Assembly: GCF_025452195.1 (NCBI RefSeq)
Contig: NZ_CP104972.1
Coordinates: forward strand, 806,001 to 870,000
Length of the DNA: 64,000 bases
Origin: Phyllobacterium zundukense
GTDB lineage: Bacteria; Pseudomonadota; Alphaproteobacteria; Rhizobiales; Rhizobiaceae
Direction: 5' to 3'
Numbering within the stretch: the stretch's first letter is position 1; each line of letters starts with the position of its first letter. This document shows, piece after piece, positions 9,691 to 18,936 of the stretch. The notes under the pieces were generated by a model. It saw nothing but the letters and a program-made list of their open reading frames with translations, was not told the DNA's origin and searched no databases. The position numbers and the translations under genes are program-made.

Positions 9691-10322
9691 GTACGATAAC
9701 CGCCAGCGCGCAAGGCAGCACCGACGTTCCTGTATTTCACCGGACGGACGAACATGATCATGCCGAAGGCGGCAGCACCATGTTTGGCTTCTGGATCTAC
9801 CTGATGAGCGATTGCCTCATCTTCGCAGTGCTGTTTGCCACCTATGGGGTGCTCGGTGCCAATTATGCGGCCGGTCCCTCGCCCAGGGACCTGTTCGATC
9901 TGCCCCTCGTGGCGGTCAACACGTCCATGCTGCTCCTTTCGTCCATTACATATGGCTTCGCCATGCTGACGATGGCGAAAGGCCGTGTCGGTGCGACACA
10001 AGCCTGGCTTGCGGTGACCGGCCTGTTCGGTATCGCTTTCATCTGCATCGAACTCAGCGAATTCTCGCATATGATTCATGAGGGTGCGACGCCGCAGCGC
10101 AGCGCCTTTCTGTCGTCCTTCTTCACCTTGGTGGGAACGCATGGCCTGCACGTGACTGTGGGGCTGATCTGGCTGATGACGTTGATGATGCAGGTTGCCC
10201 GGTACGGGCTAATCCAGGCAAATATGCGCCGGTTGACGTGCCTGAGCATGTTCTGGCACTTCCTTGACGTCATCTGGATCGGCGTCTTCACTTTCGTGTA
10301 CCTGATGGGAATGTTGCGATGA
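9687..10322 (+). CDS. cyoC: Cytochrome bo3 ubiquinol oxidase subunit III
   Basis: A 211-residue subunit III of the bo3 oxidase with five transmembrane helices. The motifs [20 protein letters not shown] and the C-terminal [20 protein letters not shown] are diagnostic. The ATG at 9687 overlaps the cyoB stop; a longer open frame upstream is antisense noise inside cyoB. The C-terminal stop overlaps the start of cyoD (ATGA at 10319-10322), so translation is probably coupled. It assists oxidase stability and turnover rather than catalysis. Confidence 0.95.
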   Translation: MSTITASAQGSTDVPVFHRTDEHDHAEGGSTMFGFWIYLMSDCLIFAVLFATYGVLGANYAAGPSPRDLFDLPLVAVNTSMLLLSSITYGFAMLTMAKGRVGATQAWLAVTGLFGIAFICIELSEFSHMIHEGATPQRSAFLSSFFTLVGTHGLHVTVGLIWLMTLMMQVARYGLIQANMRRLTCLSMFWHFLDVIWIGVFTFVYLMGMLR

Positions 10323-10696
10323 ATACGGATGCAAAGACCGGTTATGACGCCCATGGAGATGACAGCGGTCAGGCCCACGGCTCGCTTCGGTCCTACCTCA
10401 TCGGCTTTGGCCTTTCGGTCGTCCTGACGGCACTTCCCTTCTGGCTTGTCATGAGCGGCACGCTGGACTCAAAGCAGGCAACAGCACTGGCAATCATGGC
10501 GTTAGCCGTGGTGCAGATCGTGGTCCACATGATTTTCTTCTTGCACATGAACGTGCGGTCCGAAAACGGCTGGTCGATGATGGCGCTGATCTTCACCCTC
10601 GTTCTGGTCGTCATCACGCTGACCGGTTCGCTTTGGGTTATGTACCATCTCAATGCCAACATGATGCCCGGACACGATATGAGCCAGATGCCATGA
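10319..10696 (+). CDS. cyoD: Cytochrome bo3 ubiquinol oxidase subunit IV
   Basis: A 125-residue small subunit with three transmembrane helices. The family pattern GSLRSYLIGFGLSVVLTALPF is followed by QIVVHMIFFLHMN and a final helix around MMALIFTLVLVVITLTGSLW. The His/Met-rich end (HDMSQMP) lies in the soluble tail. It starts within the cyoC stop and its own stop overlaps the SURF1 start. The role is in assembly of the bo3 complex. No cyoE (heme O synthase) follows in this operon. Confidence 0.93.
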   Translation: MNTDAKTGYDAHGDDSGQAHGSLRSYLIGFGLSVVLTALPFWLVMSGTLDSKQATALAIMALAVVQIVVHMIFFLHMNVRSENGWSMMALIFTLVLVVITLTGSLWVMYHLNANMMPGHDMSQMP

Positions 10697-11589
10697 CAGC
10701 GGCTGCCGTAGTGGCCGAGCTCGCCAATGAAGGCGATAAGACCGATCACTCCGGGGCACACGCTTTCACCGGCAACGATCCGCTTCCCGCGCAAAATTCC
10801 TTGCTGAAGCTTTGCGCGCTTGGCATGGTTGCTCTTTTGGGCGTGACCGTCCTGTCGGGTCTCGGCATCTGGCAGCTTGAGCGCCGTATCTGGAAGCTGG
10901 AATTGATCGATCAGGTGAAACAACGGGTTCACGCCCCAGCGTTCTCCGCGCCCGGCCCCGCCTCCTGGGACCATATCAACGCCACCGACGATGGCTATCG
11001 CCATGTCCGTGTGGGCGGACGCTTTCTGGACAAGCCTGATACGCTGGTGAAAGCCGTAACAAATCGCGGGGGCGGTTTCTGGGTCCTCGCGCCGTTTCAT
11101 ACCGCGCAAGGCTTTACCGTTCTCGTCAACCGCGGCTTTTTACCGGCTGACCTGGCACGAAGCCGATGGCGGTCGAATATCCACGCCGGAGCCGATACCA
11201 ATCTTACCGGTCTTATGCGCATGACCGAGCCCGGCGGCGGTTTTCTGCGGGGGAATGATCCCACTGCCGATCGCTGGTATTCGCGCGATGTCGCTGCGAT
11301 CGCGGCAGCTCGCGGCATCGGACAGGTCGCGCCTTACTTTATCGATGCCGACGCAAACGCCAATCAGGATGGGCCTCCGGTCGGAGGACTGACCGTCATC
11401 ACCTTTCCCAACAATCATCTGGTCTATGCGCTGACCTGGTTTGCAATGGCGCTGATGCTTGCTGCCGCCTCGATTCTCATCGCGCGCGGCGAATGGCAGG
11501 TTCGCAGAGGGCACCGTAAACCAGTTAGCGATGATGGATGGCACCGTAAACTTAACCAGTTGGCGATGTTTCTCTATGAATTTGAGTGA
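10693..11589 (+). CDS. SURF1 family oxidase assembly protein
   Basis: A 298-residue SURF1-type protein. The first helix (LCALGMVALLGVTVLSGLGI) runs into WQLERRIWKLELID, the classical SURF1 signature. Next come FLDKPDTLV, GFWVLAPF and VNRGFLPADL, and a second helix near residue 260 (NHLVYALTWFAMALMLAAAS). SURF1 helps insert heme into heme-copper oxidases. The start overlaps the cyoD stop. The last 25 codons contain a direct repeat (11510-11567), and the tail beyond RGEWQVRRGHR is unlike the family, so the original 3' end may have been altered. Confidence 0.9.
   Translation: MTAAAVVAELANEGDKTDHSGAHAFTGNDPLPAQNSLLKLCALGMVALLGVTVLSGLGIWQLERRIWKLELIDQVKQRVHAPAFSAPGPASWDHINATDDGYRHVRVGGRFLDKPDTLVKAVTNRGGGFWVLAPFHTAQGFTVLVNRGFLPADLARSRWRSNIHAGADTNLTGLMRMTEPGGGFLRGNDPTADRWYSRDVAAIAAARGIGQVAPYFIDADANANQDGPPVGGLTVITFPNNHLVYALTWFAMALMLAAASILIARGEWQVRRGHRKPVSDDGWHRKLNQLAMFLYEFE
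11510..11567 (+). repeat. Imperfect tandem repeat in the SURF1 3' end
   Basis: GGCACCGTAAA followed by an AGTTAGCGATG block (11510-11532) recurs 30 bases on as GGCACCGTAAA with AGTTGGCGATG (11540-11567). It replaces the usual end of the SURF1 frame. It could be an insertion-sequence end or footprint joined to the gene, or a slipped duplication. Confidence 0.5.
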
Positions 11590-11723
11590 TAACCGAGGTT
11601 GGTGATCTACTCTATCGCCGTCACCGTTTTCCAGTTGAAGTGTACTTCCGCTTCCCGCTCGGTCTTCGCATGGCAATGGCGAAGACTGAAACCGTGGCGA
11701 TAATGCCTGCAAGTGCTGACCGT

Positions 11724-13025
11724 GGGTGTCGCTTTGCCTTTAATTCGATTCTTCCTCAATTTCTGTGGTTAACAGAGTGTTAGCGCCGCGATTGCTATCT
11801 GCGGGGATGCGAACGCAATTGAAATGGTCACCCGGCCCAGGGGTCAAAGTTCCGGGTATCACCCTTCAAGATGAACAAAACTGGGTTGTTTCTGCCGCTG
11901 CGAAACCTGTCGGTATCTGCACGGCTGGCACAACCGCCGCCTCCAGGACTTGCCTGTTCAGGGTCAAGTTGTGAAAATCAAACTCGCACTGAACCGGTGG
12001 CAGTGTAGGCACCGGAAATGCGGGCGACGAACCTTCACCGCAGGCCCGCCAGGTGGCTGACCGTTTTCATCTGGTCCAAAATCTCAGGGCGGCGATCAAG
12101 GAACAGATGTGCGTTTATGGCCACACCCATGTCAGACCCATTCTCTCCAAGATGCGATCGCCAGCGCTACAGCACAACTCGCCGTGCCCGCATGGCGCAC
12201 AGACAATCCCGTCAGGAAATATTTGCCACGCTTCAAGCGTTGCGCCAGCAGGGCCTCACCTACAGCGAGATTGCAAGGCGGACCGGATACGAGCGCCGCA
12301 GCATCGCGAATTGGCTCACTTCTAACGCACATCGAGACAGAAACCGGGCAGCATTGAATCCGACATCGCCGTTGTATTTTGAAACTTTTCTGGCTGAATG
12401 CTGGAAGAATGGAAACCGCATTGGGCGCCATCTGTTTCACGATATCAAGAACCGCGGCTACACGGGCAGTCGTTCCAATCTGGAGCGCCTGTTGAAGGTG
12501 TGGCGTGAAGCCGAAAACATCCAACCCGACGACCCGCCTCCAGATGTGCATGTTTCAGAACCTGTCCGCGATCCTGATACCGGCCATGTGATCTCGTCTG
12601 TGGTGGCTGCAGCGTTGTGCATAAAACCGCGCGGCTTGCTGACAGATCTTCAGACCAGAAAGGTCAATGCTTTGAAGCAGGGCTCGACGGTGTCGCCATA
12701 ATGCGTGACTTGGCCATGCGCTTCAACGGCATCTTGCGCAGCAGGAATTCGGAGGCACTGGATGAATGGATCGACGATGCCATTGACACCGAACTGACGG
12801 CGATCATGCGTTTCGCCAGCGTTTTGCGCCGGGATATTGATGCCGTCAAAAATGCAATCGACCTCCCTTGGAGCAACGGTCAAGCCGAAGGGCAGATCAA
12901 CCGCCTCAAGATGCTGAAGCGAGCAATGTACGGTCGCGCCGGCCCAGAACTGATGAGGGCAAGAATGCTGCCGCTGAATCACAGAAATTGAGGATGAACC
13001 GTTTCAAGGGCAAAGCGACAGCGGT
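11724..13025 (+). mobile_element. Degenerate ISL3-family insertion sequence
   Basis: The element is bounded by inverted ends. The left end at 11724-11773 reads GGTGTCGCTTTGCC and then CTTCCTCAATTTCTGTGGTT. The right end at 12977-13025 is its reverse complement, with CACAGAAATTGAGGATGAAC and GGGCAAAGCGACAG. The transposase gene inside is broken, and the first catalytic part is deleted. It lies immediately after SURF1 and before the PoxB-like gene on the other strand. Copies of the same ends are at 3217-3262, 3586-3632 and 58251-58298. Confidence 0.75.
11765..12991 (+). pseudogene. ISL3 transposase, frameshifted and internally deleted
   Basis: The N-terminal zinc-finger part is visible as WVVSAAAKPVGICTAG, then after a frame change LQDLPVQGQVVKIKLALNRW and CRHRKCGRRTFT. 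The sequence then jumps to ADRFHLVQNLRAAIKEQM, omitting about 150 residues that should hold the first catalytic Asp. It continues in another frame with GLTYSEIARRTGYERRSIAN, RNRAALNPTSPLYFETFLAE and VAAALCIKPRGLLT. A last frame carries LPWSNGQAEGQINRLKMLKR to the stop at 12991. At least three frameshifts plus the deletion make it inactive. Confidence 0.85.
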
Positions 13026-13161
13026 TTAGCGCGCTGACGATCTGAGTGGAAAAAACTGACGCGAAGCCCTACGCCCACCTCCCTAAGCCGCTGGGCTGGC
13101 GACATCATCGCCTACAGCCACAGAGCCGCATTTATCGCCCGTCCGGCAAGACGATGCCAGG

Positions 13162-14874
13162 TCAAAGGAAGTTTTCCCTCACCATTTCCCAAACATCCTT
13201 TCCCCGACCGTGCAAAACGGCACGAGCCGAATAAAGCGCCATGCCAACTGCTGGTGCCGCAGCTATGAATGGTGGCATGACCAGCTGCATGGGACTGACG
13301 TGCACGTGCAGCAGTGCGGGCCCCGGTTGGGCAAGCCAGTCCTTGACGCTCCCTTCAAGTTCGTCCGCCTTGGAAACCGTTTGGCCCCAGAGGCCCAGCA
13401 CTCGCGCAGCTTCCCCGAAATTCGGGTTTTTCAGCCGCGTGAACGTATCGAGCATCCCCTCAGCCCTCTGCTCGATCTCCACGAAGCCGAGTTTGCCATT
13501 GTCATAAACGGCAATCTTGATCGGCAATTGCTCCTGGACCACGGTCATCAGGTCACCGAAAAGCATTGCGAGCCCGCCATCGCCGGCCAGACAGACGACC
13601 TGGCGGCCTGGCTGAGACTTCTGCAGCCCAAGGGCCGAGGGCATGCCGCCAGCCATGGTTCCATGCAGGAGACTGGCAAAGGTGCGGCGCTGGCCATTGG
13701 TCTCGATGTAGCGAACAAGCCAAACGGCCGGTGTACCAATGTCGGCAGAAAATATCGCGTCCTTGGCGGCATGGCGGTTGATCACTTCAGTCAGATAGGT
13801 CCCAGGAATACTCCCGTCGTGACCCGCGACAGCCTTTGCCTTTTCCGATTCCCTGGCTTTGGCGTAGCGCTGTACGTATCGGTCACGGAAGGAGGCGTCA
13901 GTGCGCTCGACCAGCTTCGGCAGCAATGCTTCCAGGGTTGGTCGCACATCGCCGACAACACCCTTGGTGATCGGATGGCGGCGCCCGAGGTGTGTTGGAT
14001 CGATATCGACCTGAACAATCTTCGCCTTGTCGGGATAGAACTGCCGCCAGGCAAAATCGGCCCCCAGAAGCAGCAGCGTGTCGCAATCGAGCAAGGCGTG
14101 ATATCCGGCTTCATTGCCGAGGATGCCGGTCATCCCGATGTTGTAGGGATTGTCAAACTCGAGAAAGTCTTTCCCGCGCGAGGTATGGGCGATCGGGGCC
14201 TTGACCTTTTCGGCAACCGCCAGGATTTCCTGGTGTGCCCCCTGGCAGCCCGCTCCTGCATAGATGGCGATGTCCCCGCCGTTGTTGAGTATCTCGGCGA
14301 TTTCGTCGAGATCGGCATCGCTCGGTCGAACGACGGGCTGTGCAACGTGAACTGCGTAGGGGATGTCATCGTGTACCGTTGAGGCGGAAACGTCCGCCGG
14401 CACGATGAGAACGGCGACCCCGCGTTTCGCCAAAGCGGTCTGGCAAGCGATGACGGTTTTGCGCCGCGCCTGCTCCGGTGTATAAATCATGTCACAGAAA
14501 ACGCTGCAGCTTTGGTAGATCTGCTTGAAATCGACTTCCTGGATGAAATCGAAGCCCAACTCATCGCGAATGATCTGGCTGGCAATGAGAATGACGGGCG
14601 CGCGGTTTCGGTTTGCTTCGAAAATCCCGTTGATGAAATGGAGGCTCCCTGGCCCGCAGCTTCCGGCGACGGCCGTCAGGTGACCCGTCAGTTGTGCTTC
14701 GGCCTGTGCGGCGAAAGCGCCGGCCTCCTCGTGTCTCACCGCCACCCACTCGATCGTGCTTCGTTCGAGCGAACGCGCGATCAGATTGAGCGTGTCACCC
14801 ACGACGCCGTAACAATGTTCGACGCCTGCGCTCTGCAGCGTTTCAACGATGATGTCTGCTACCTGCTTGCTCAT
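13162..14874 (-). CDS. Thiamine-diphosphate enzyme, pyruvate oxidase (PoxB)-like
   Basis: A 570-residue enzyme with the three-domain fold of acetolactate synthases and pyruvate oxidases; E. coli PoxB has 572 residues. The N-terminal catalytic Glu lies in VRHEEAGAFAAQAEAQLTG, followed by AVAGSCGPGSLHFINGIFEA. The FAD/regulatory middle domain has TSRGKDFLEFDNPYNIGM. The diphosphate motif is AGDGGLAMLFGDL, with the closing Asn in VYDNGKLGFVE. The ATG at 14874 has AGGAG 9 bases upstream and is preferred over an earlier in-frame codon. The likely reaction is quinone-linked oxidative decarboxylation of pyruvate to acetate. A second, broken PoxB lies at 18.9 kb. Confidence 0.85.
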   Translation of the reverse strand: MSKQVADIIVETLQSAGVEHCYGVVGDTLNLIARSLERSTIEWVAVRHEEAGAFAAQAEAQLTGHLTAVAGSCGPGSLHFINGIFEANRNRAPVILIASQIIRDELGFDFIQEVDFKQIYQSCSVFCDMIYTPEQARRKTVIACQTALAKRGVAVLIVPADVSASTVHDDIPYAVHVAQPVVRPSDADLDEIAEILNNGGDIAIYAGAGCQGAHQEILAVAEKVKAPIAHTSRGKDFLEFDNPYNIGMTGILGNEAGYHALLDCDTLLLLGADFAWRQFYPDKAKIVQVDIDPTHLGRRHPITKGVVGDVRPTLEALLPKLVERTDASFRDRYVQRYAKARESEKAKAVAGHDGSIPGTYLTEVINRHAAKDAIFSADIGTPAVWLVRYIETNGQRRTFASLLHGTMAGGMPSALGLQKSQPGRQVVCLAGDGGLAMLFGDLMTVVQEQLPIKIAVYDNGKLGFVEIEQRAEGMLDTFTRLKNPNFGEAARVLGLWGQTVSKADELEGSVKDWLAQPGPALLHVHVSPMQLVMPPFIAAAPAVGMALYSARAVLHGRGKDVWEMVRENFL

Positions 14875-14999
14875 GGCGTCCAACTCCTGGTGAGACCGTT
14901 TCGAGCCTCGCATAAATGGACCAAATCCATGAGATTTCTACTATACGGATGTATGAGCTGCTATTCTTTGGTCGCTTCGCTGAACTCGCCACGACAGAC

Positions 15000-15332
15000 C
15001 GGGAGATCCCCATTGTCTTCATCACAGGCCATGGCGATATTCCCATGTCGGTGCAGCCGATGAAAGGCGGTGCCATTGAGTTCCTGACCAAGCCGTTCCG
15101 CGATCAGGCGCTCCTCGAGGCCATTCAGCTCGGCCGCTCTCGCGATCGTGCACGGCGGGAGAATGAAGAGGCTCTGGTCGATCTCAGGGAGCGTTTCGCG
15201 TCTCCGAGCCCAGAGAGTGGGAAGGTGCACCGCAGCCGTCTGATGCGAAAGATGAAGGCCCATTCGCTTCTCGCACTCAGCCGAACGGCGGAAAAGCTGC
15301 AACTGGTACCCGAGGAGCCGCAACACTGCTGA
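15000..15332 (+). pseudogene. FixJ/LuxR-type response regulator remnant
   Basis: The frame encodes the back half of a receiver domain: EIPIVFITGHGDIPMSVQPM, GAIEFLTKPFRDQALLEAI, then ARRENEEALVDLRERFA. The DNA-binding domain has lost most of its helix-turn-helix and resumes at GKVHRSRLMRKMKAHSLLAL. The phosphoacceptor Asp region upstream is absent, replaced by unrelated residues. The family normally has about 200 residues. It lies between the divergent PoxB-like and FUSC genes and is unlikely to bind DNA. Confidence 0.7.
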
Positions 15333-15538
15333 GCCGAAGCTGCACCGGCAGTAGTGGTTCTACTGGCATTCGATCTGCCCTCCTTCGCGTGTAAACCAAA
15401 GTTTAGCGCAGTAACACCATGAGGCTACTCCGCGCCACCCTGTGTACAATAGATCGCGGGCGTTCCAAATCGTCAAACTGCATCTCACCCGGACACCGTG
15501 CGTGTTCGGGCCGCTCAAGCAACACATGGCGACGGCAC
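15333..15538. other. Leader region of the FUSC operon
   Basis: An intergenic stretch of about 200 bases before the efflux operon. No gene, palindrome or clear promoter could be singled out by eye. Confidence 0.3.
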
Positions 15539-17494
15539 ATGGGGATACCGGTTCACATATGGGCATATGCCCTGCGGACATGGCTGGGGGCGGTGATCGC
15601 GCTCTATGCAGCATTCTGGCTGCAACTGGGAGGTGCATCCTCCGCGGCAGTCACGGTGGCGATTCTGGCGCTGCCAACCCGCGGGGCTGCGCTATCGAAA
15701 GCGGCGCACCGGCTAGCGGCGACCTTCATCGGTGCGACCATGTCGATCGTTATTGCTGGACTTTTTCCCGGCGAACCGCTCGGCCTGTTGCTATCGTTCA
15801 TTTGCTGGATATGCATCTGCGTTTTTTCGGCAAGCTACCTGCGCGGCTATCGCGCCTACGCCGCGGTCTTGTCCGGGTATACGGTAGCGATCATTACCGT
15901 CGCCAACATCGATACCCCACAAAACGTGTTCACAACCATGACAGATCGTGTGGCGGCGATAACGATTGGTATCCTTTGCGTCACCATTATCAACGACCTC
16001 TTCGCTTCGCCGTCGGTATGGTCGGGCTTGGATCGCAAGATAAGCGACATTTGGCGCGACGTCCGTGAACATGCGCGCAGCGTGCTGAGCAAAGGGCAGG
16101 AGAATCCCGAAACGGCCGCCGCGCTGCTGTCGCAGATAGCCGGTTTGCGGGAAGATATCGATGTGGTCGGTCACGACATGGTGGACGGCCCGTATCGGGC
16201 AGCAGGTGCACGCAGCGCGATGATGGCGCTCCTTGAGACGGTTTACCTGCTTCGTCGGCTAAGCCTGTCTAAGTGTGACGACCCCATAGCTGTCTCGGTC
16301 AGGGCTCAGTGTTTGGCCGCACTCGACGATGAAGAATCGGAGGCGTCGACGCGGCTATCAAGGCTGCGTGAGTCGGAACTGTCGCGTCAAAATATCGACG
16401 TGGGTGCGGTTGGGCAGGTTCAGCAGGCGATTCGCTTCGTCGAATCGAAAGGCCTGTTCGATGATGGCATGTCGTCTTTGCGGGAAGGGCGGCCGCCAGC
16501 TCGCGACGTGCGGCTGAGTGACACCAAGGCATTCTTCTTCGCCGGGAGAAACGCGTTTCGCGTTGGTGTTGCTCTGTCAGCCTGCGCGATATTCCTTGTA
16601 CTGGCAGGATGGCCGGCCTCGGTTGCGGCCCTGACCACAACAGCGATCTTGTGTGGGCTGAGCACCACAGCGCAGAGCCCATCGAAACTCGCAGTCGGAG
16701 CCATCGTTGCGTTCCCGATCGCCGCAGCAAGCGCCGGTTTTGTGCAGTTCTACATTCTGACGGAATCGCAAGACTTCGTTCGACTCGCCATCGCCATGGC
16801 CCCGATCCTGATCTTCGGTTGTTTGTTAAGCGTGCGGCCGCAGATCGCCGGGATCGGCACGATCATAAACGTTTTATTCTTGGTCCTGCTCGCGCCGTCC
16901 AATCCCCAACTTTACAATCCGCTGAACTTCTTCTTCGAATGCATCTTCGTGGCGTTCGCGCTCTGCGCGGTCTTGTTGGCAACGCGGTTGGTCTGGCCGG
17001 CGTCCGACCTCGACAGGCAGCTTGCGGTTGTCAGGGCGACAAAACGGACTTTGGCGGCATCTGTGTCCGGCGACGCGGAAAGCTTGCCCGCACTGGGTTT
17101 CGCGTTGGCAGCGCGGGTCGCAGATTATGTTGGCGCGACTGCCCCGGGGCGAGGATCCCGCCCACACGTGCTTAGGGCGCTCCTTGCGACCAACGACCTG
17201 TCGCTTGCTGTGGCGTCGGCCCACCTTCATCTGGAACAGACCTCGGACGACCCGGCAATCCGCTCAAGGATTGGTGCATTGCAGCGGGTCCTGCGATCCA
17301 GCAGCAGCCGGCGGCTTTATGCGACGGCGCGGTCAATTCTTCGGCACGCGCCCCCAGGGCAAGCCGCGTCTCATGAGCCGCTCATAGCCGCAGCCGCAGA
17401 TCTGTGGGCTACCGGTTTGGTGCTGGAAGGTGAGCGGCTCCTGATACGACATTTCTGCGACGACAACTTGGGAGACGGTTTGTGGCGCGTGTAA
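15539..17494 (+). CDS. FUSC family (AaeB-like) inner-membrane efflux protein
   Basis: A 651-residue protein of the fusaric acid resistance family. Two blocks of about six hydrophobic helices (residues about 10-165 and 345-490) are separated by long soluble regions, as in AaeB/FusC pumps. Motifs include LAATFIGATMSIVIAGLFPG and LRGYRAYAAVLSGYTVAII. The ATG at 15539 begins the first helix; the open frame upstream to 15419 is not protein-like. It forms an operon with the HlyD-type adaptor and DUF1656 protein that follow with overlapping ends. The set resembles aaeXAB of E. coli, which exports aromatic carboxylic acids. The substrate here is inferred, not shown. Confidence 0.88.
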   Translation: MGIPVHIWAYALRTWLGAVIALYAAFWLQLGGASSAAVTVAILALPTRGAALSKAAHRLAATFIGATMSIVIAGLFPGEPLGLLLSFICWICICVFSASYLRGYRAYAAVLSGYTVAIITVANIDTPQNVFTTMTDRVAAITIGILCVTIINDLFASPSVWSGLDRKISDIWRDVREHARSVLSKGQENPETAAALLSQIAGLREDIDVVGHDMVDGPYRAAGARSAMMALLETVYLLRRLSLSKCDDPIAVSVRAQCLAALDDEESEASTRLSRLRESELSRQNIDVGAVGQVQQAIRFVESKGLFDDGMSSLREGRPPARDVRLSDTKAFFFAGRNAFRVGVALSACAIFLVLAGWPASVAALTTTAILCGLSTTAQSPSKLAVGAIVAFPIAAASAGFVQFYILTESQDFVRLAIAMAPILIFGCLLSVRPQIAGIGTIINVLFLVLLAPSNPQLYNPLNFFFECIFVAFALCAVLLATRLVWPASDLDRQLAVVRATKRTLAASVSGDAESLPALGFALAARVADYVGATAPGRGSRPHVLRALLATNDLSLAVASAHLHLEQTSDDPAIRSRIGALQRVLRSSSSRRLYATARSILRHAPPGQAASHEPLIAAAADLWATGLVLEGERLLIRHFCDDNLGDGLWRV

Positions 17495-18441
17495 TGAGAA
17501 GAAGGCGATTCGCAACCAATGTCCTGCGATATCTCGCCACGGGCGCGCTCGTCGTAGCGGCGCTGGTTGCCGCAAGAGACGGGTGGACGCTTTATGTGAC
17601 GTCGCCATGGACGCGCGACGGCACGGTGCGCGTGCAGGTCGCAAACGTGGCGCCGCAGGTTTCGGGACAGATCGTCGAGGTGCGAACCTACGACAACCAA
17701 CGCGTCCACAAGGGAGACGTGCTTTACGTCATCGACAAGTTTGATTTTCAGGTGGCGCTGGATACCGCGAAGGCGGCTGTCCTAAGCAGTGAGGCCGACC
17801 TCGCTGTCAAGAAGGCCGAGGCCGGTCGCCGCGAGACTCTGTCCACATCGTTCAGCTCGATTGAGGAGAAGCAGGCGTTCAACGGCTCAGCGGAGATGGC
17901 CGCTGCTACCCTTGCGAGCGCCAAGGCCTCGCTCTCTCAAGCGGAAACCAACCTTCAAAGAACAGAAATACTCTCCCCGGTCGACGGCTACGTAACAAAT
18001 CTCCTGATGCGCGTCGGCGATTTCGCTCAAACCGGCTCTTCCAACGTCTCGGTGATCGATGAACACTCGTACTGGATCGATGCGTATTTTGAGGAAACCA
18101 AGTTCGCCAGGATACATGTGGGTGACCCGGTCGAAGTGAAGCTGCTAGGATACGATGTCCCGATCAACGGAACCGTCGAGAGCATTACCGGTGGCATCAG
18201 CGCTTCGAACGCCGCAAGCAGCACACAAGGCCTGCCTAACGTCGATCCGATATTCACCTGGGTTCGTCTTGCGCAGCGAATTCCGGTGCGCATCAGGATC
18301 GACCAAGTGCCGCAAGGGGTGCCACTGATTGCGGGAATGACCTGTAGCGCGTCGGTCGTCGGAAGGGAAGATTCAGCATCGACGCTCGGAGCTGGAGGCT
18401 CTACTCTCTGGTTTAGCCAACTGATGGAGTGGCTCCTATGA
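17482..18441 (+). CDS. HlyD/AaeA-type membrane fusion protein
   Basis: A 319-residue periplasmic adaptor anchored by one N-terminal helix (about residues 16-32). The lipoyl-type halves are seen as TRDGTVRVQVANVAPQVSGQ with VHKGDVLYVID and, after a coiled-coil hairpin (residues 90-160), LQRTEILSPVDGYVTNL. The beta-barrel part has VGDPVEVKLLGYD. Two starts are possible: GTG at 17482 with GGGAG 7 bases upstream, or ATG at 17494 within the FUSC stop. The GTG has the better ribosome site. It is the second gene of the efflux operon. Confidence 0.88.
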   Translation: MARVMRRRRFATNVLRYLATGALVVAALVAARDGWTLYVTSPWTRDGTVRVQVANVAPQVSGQIVEVRTYDNQRVHKGDVLYVIDKFDFQVALDTAKAAVLSSEADLAVKKAEAGRRETLSTSFSSIEEKQAFNGSAEMAAATLASAKASLSQAETNLQRTEILSPVDGYVTNLLMRVGDFAQTGSSNVSVIDEHSYWIDAYFEETKFARIHVGDPVEVKLLGYDVPINGTVESITGGISASNAASSTQGLPNVDPIFTWVRLAQRIPVRIRIDQVPQGVPLIAGMTCSASVVGREDSASTLGAGGSTLWFSQLMEWLL

Positions 18442-18641
18442 GGGCGCAAACCGATATCGATCTTGGCGGCGTCTTGGTCGACCCCTTCGTGCGGTATCTT
18501 TTTCTGGCATTGGTCATCCTGCTCGCCGTTCGATTTGTCGTCGGCAGGCTGGGCCTGAGGCGGCTATTTGCCAATCCTCCGCTCGCCGAAGCGGCAATCT
18601 ACGTCTGCATCCTCGGTTCGCTCGTGGTGTTTTGGAACTGA
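18438..18641 (+). CDS. DUF1656 (AaeX-like) small membrane protein
   Basis: A 67-residue protein with two hydrophobic helices (about residues 17-37 and 48-65). The family pattern near the start is DIDLGGVLVDPFVRY, and RLGLRRLFANPPLAE lies between the helices. The ATG at 18438 overlaps the stop of the adaptor gene and has GGAG 8 bases upstream. DUF1656 proteins accompany FUSC and HlyD proteins in aromatic-acid exporters; their exact role is unknown. Confidence 0.85.
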   Translation: MRAQTDIDLGGVLVDPFVRYLFLALVILLAVRFVVGRLGLRRLFANPPLAEAAIYVCILGSLVVFWN

Positions 18642-18936
18642 GCGACAGCCGGAACGCCGTCCAGCACTGCAGGTTTCTCCGCTCGGTCCTTTTCTCGCAC
18701 GAACGCGCGTCTCTAGTTGCTATGGGGAACCGCCAGCAACCATTCTTTGAGCACGATCGGCCCCAGCTCAGCAGTATCGTACAAGCATAATTCCCAAGGA
18801 ATATGCAAGCCAGAAGAATAGATGCCGACCACGATGACGATACTACAACGGCCTCTATTCGAATGACCTCGAAGCTATGATGAGCGTCACGAAAACTGCC
18901 ACCTTTGCTGTCGGAACAACACTAAAAAGCACAGAT

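Noticed and set aside
13210..14382. 390-codon open frame antisense to the PoxB-like gene
   Set aside because: The minus strand encodes a complete thiamine-diphosphate enzyme with all motifs; the plus frame is an antisense shadow of GC-rich coding sequence.
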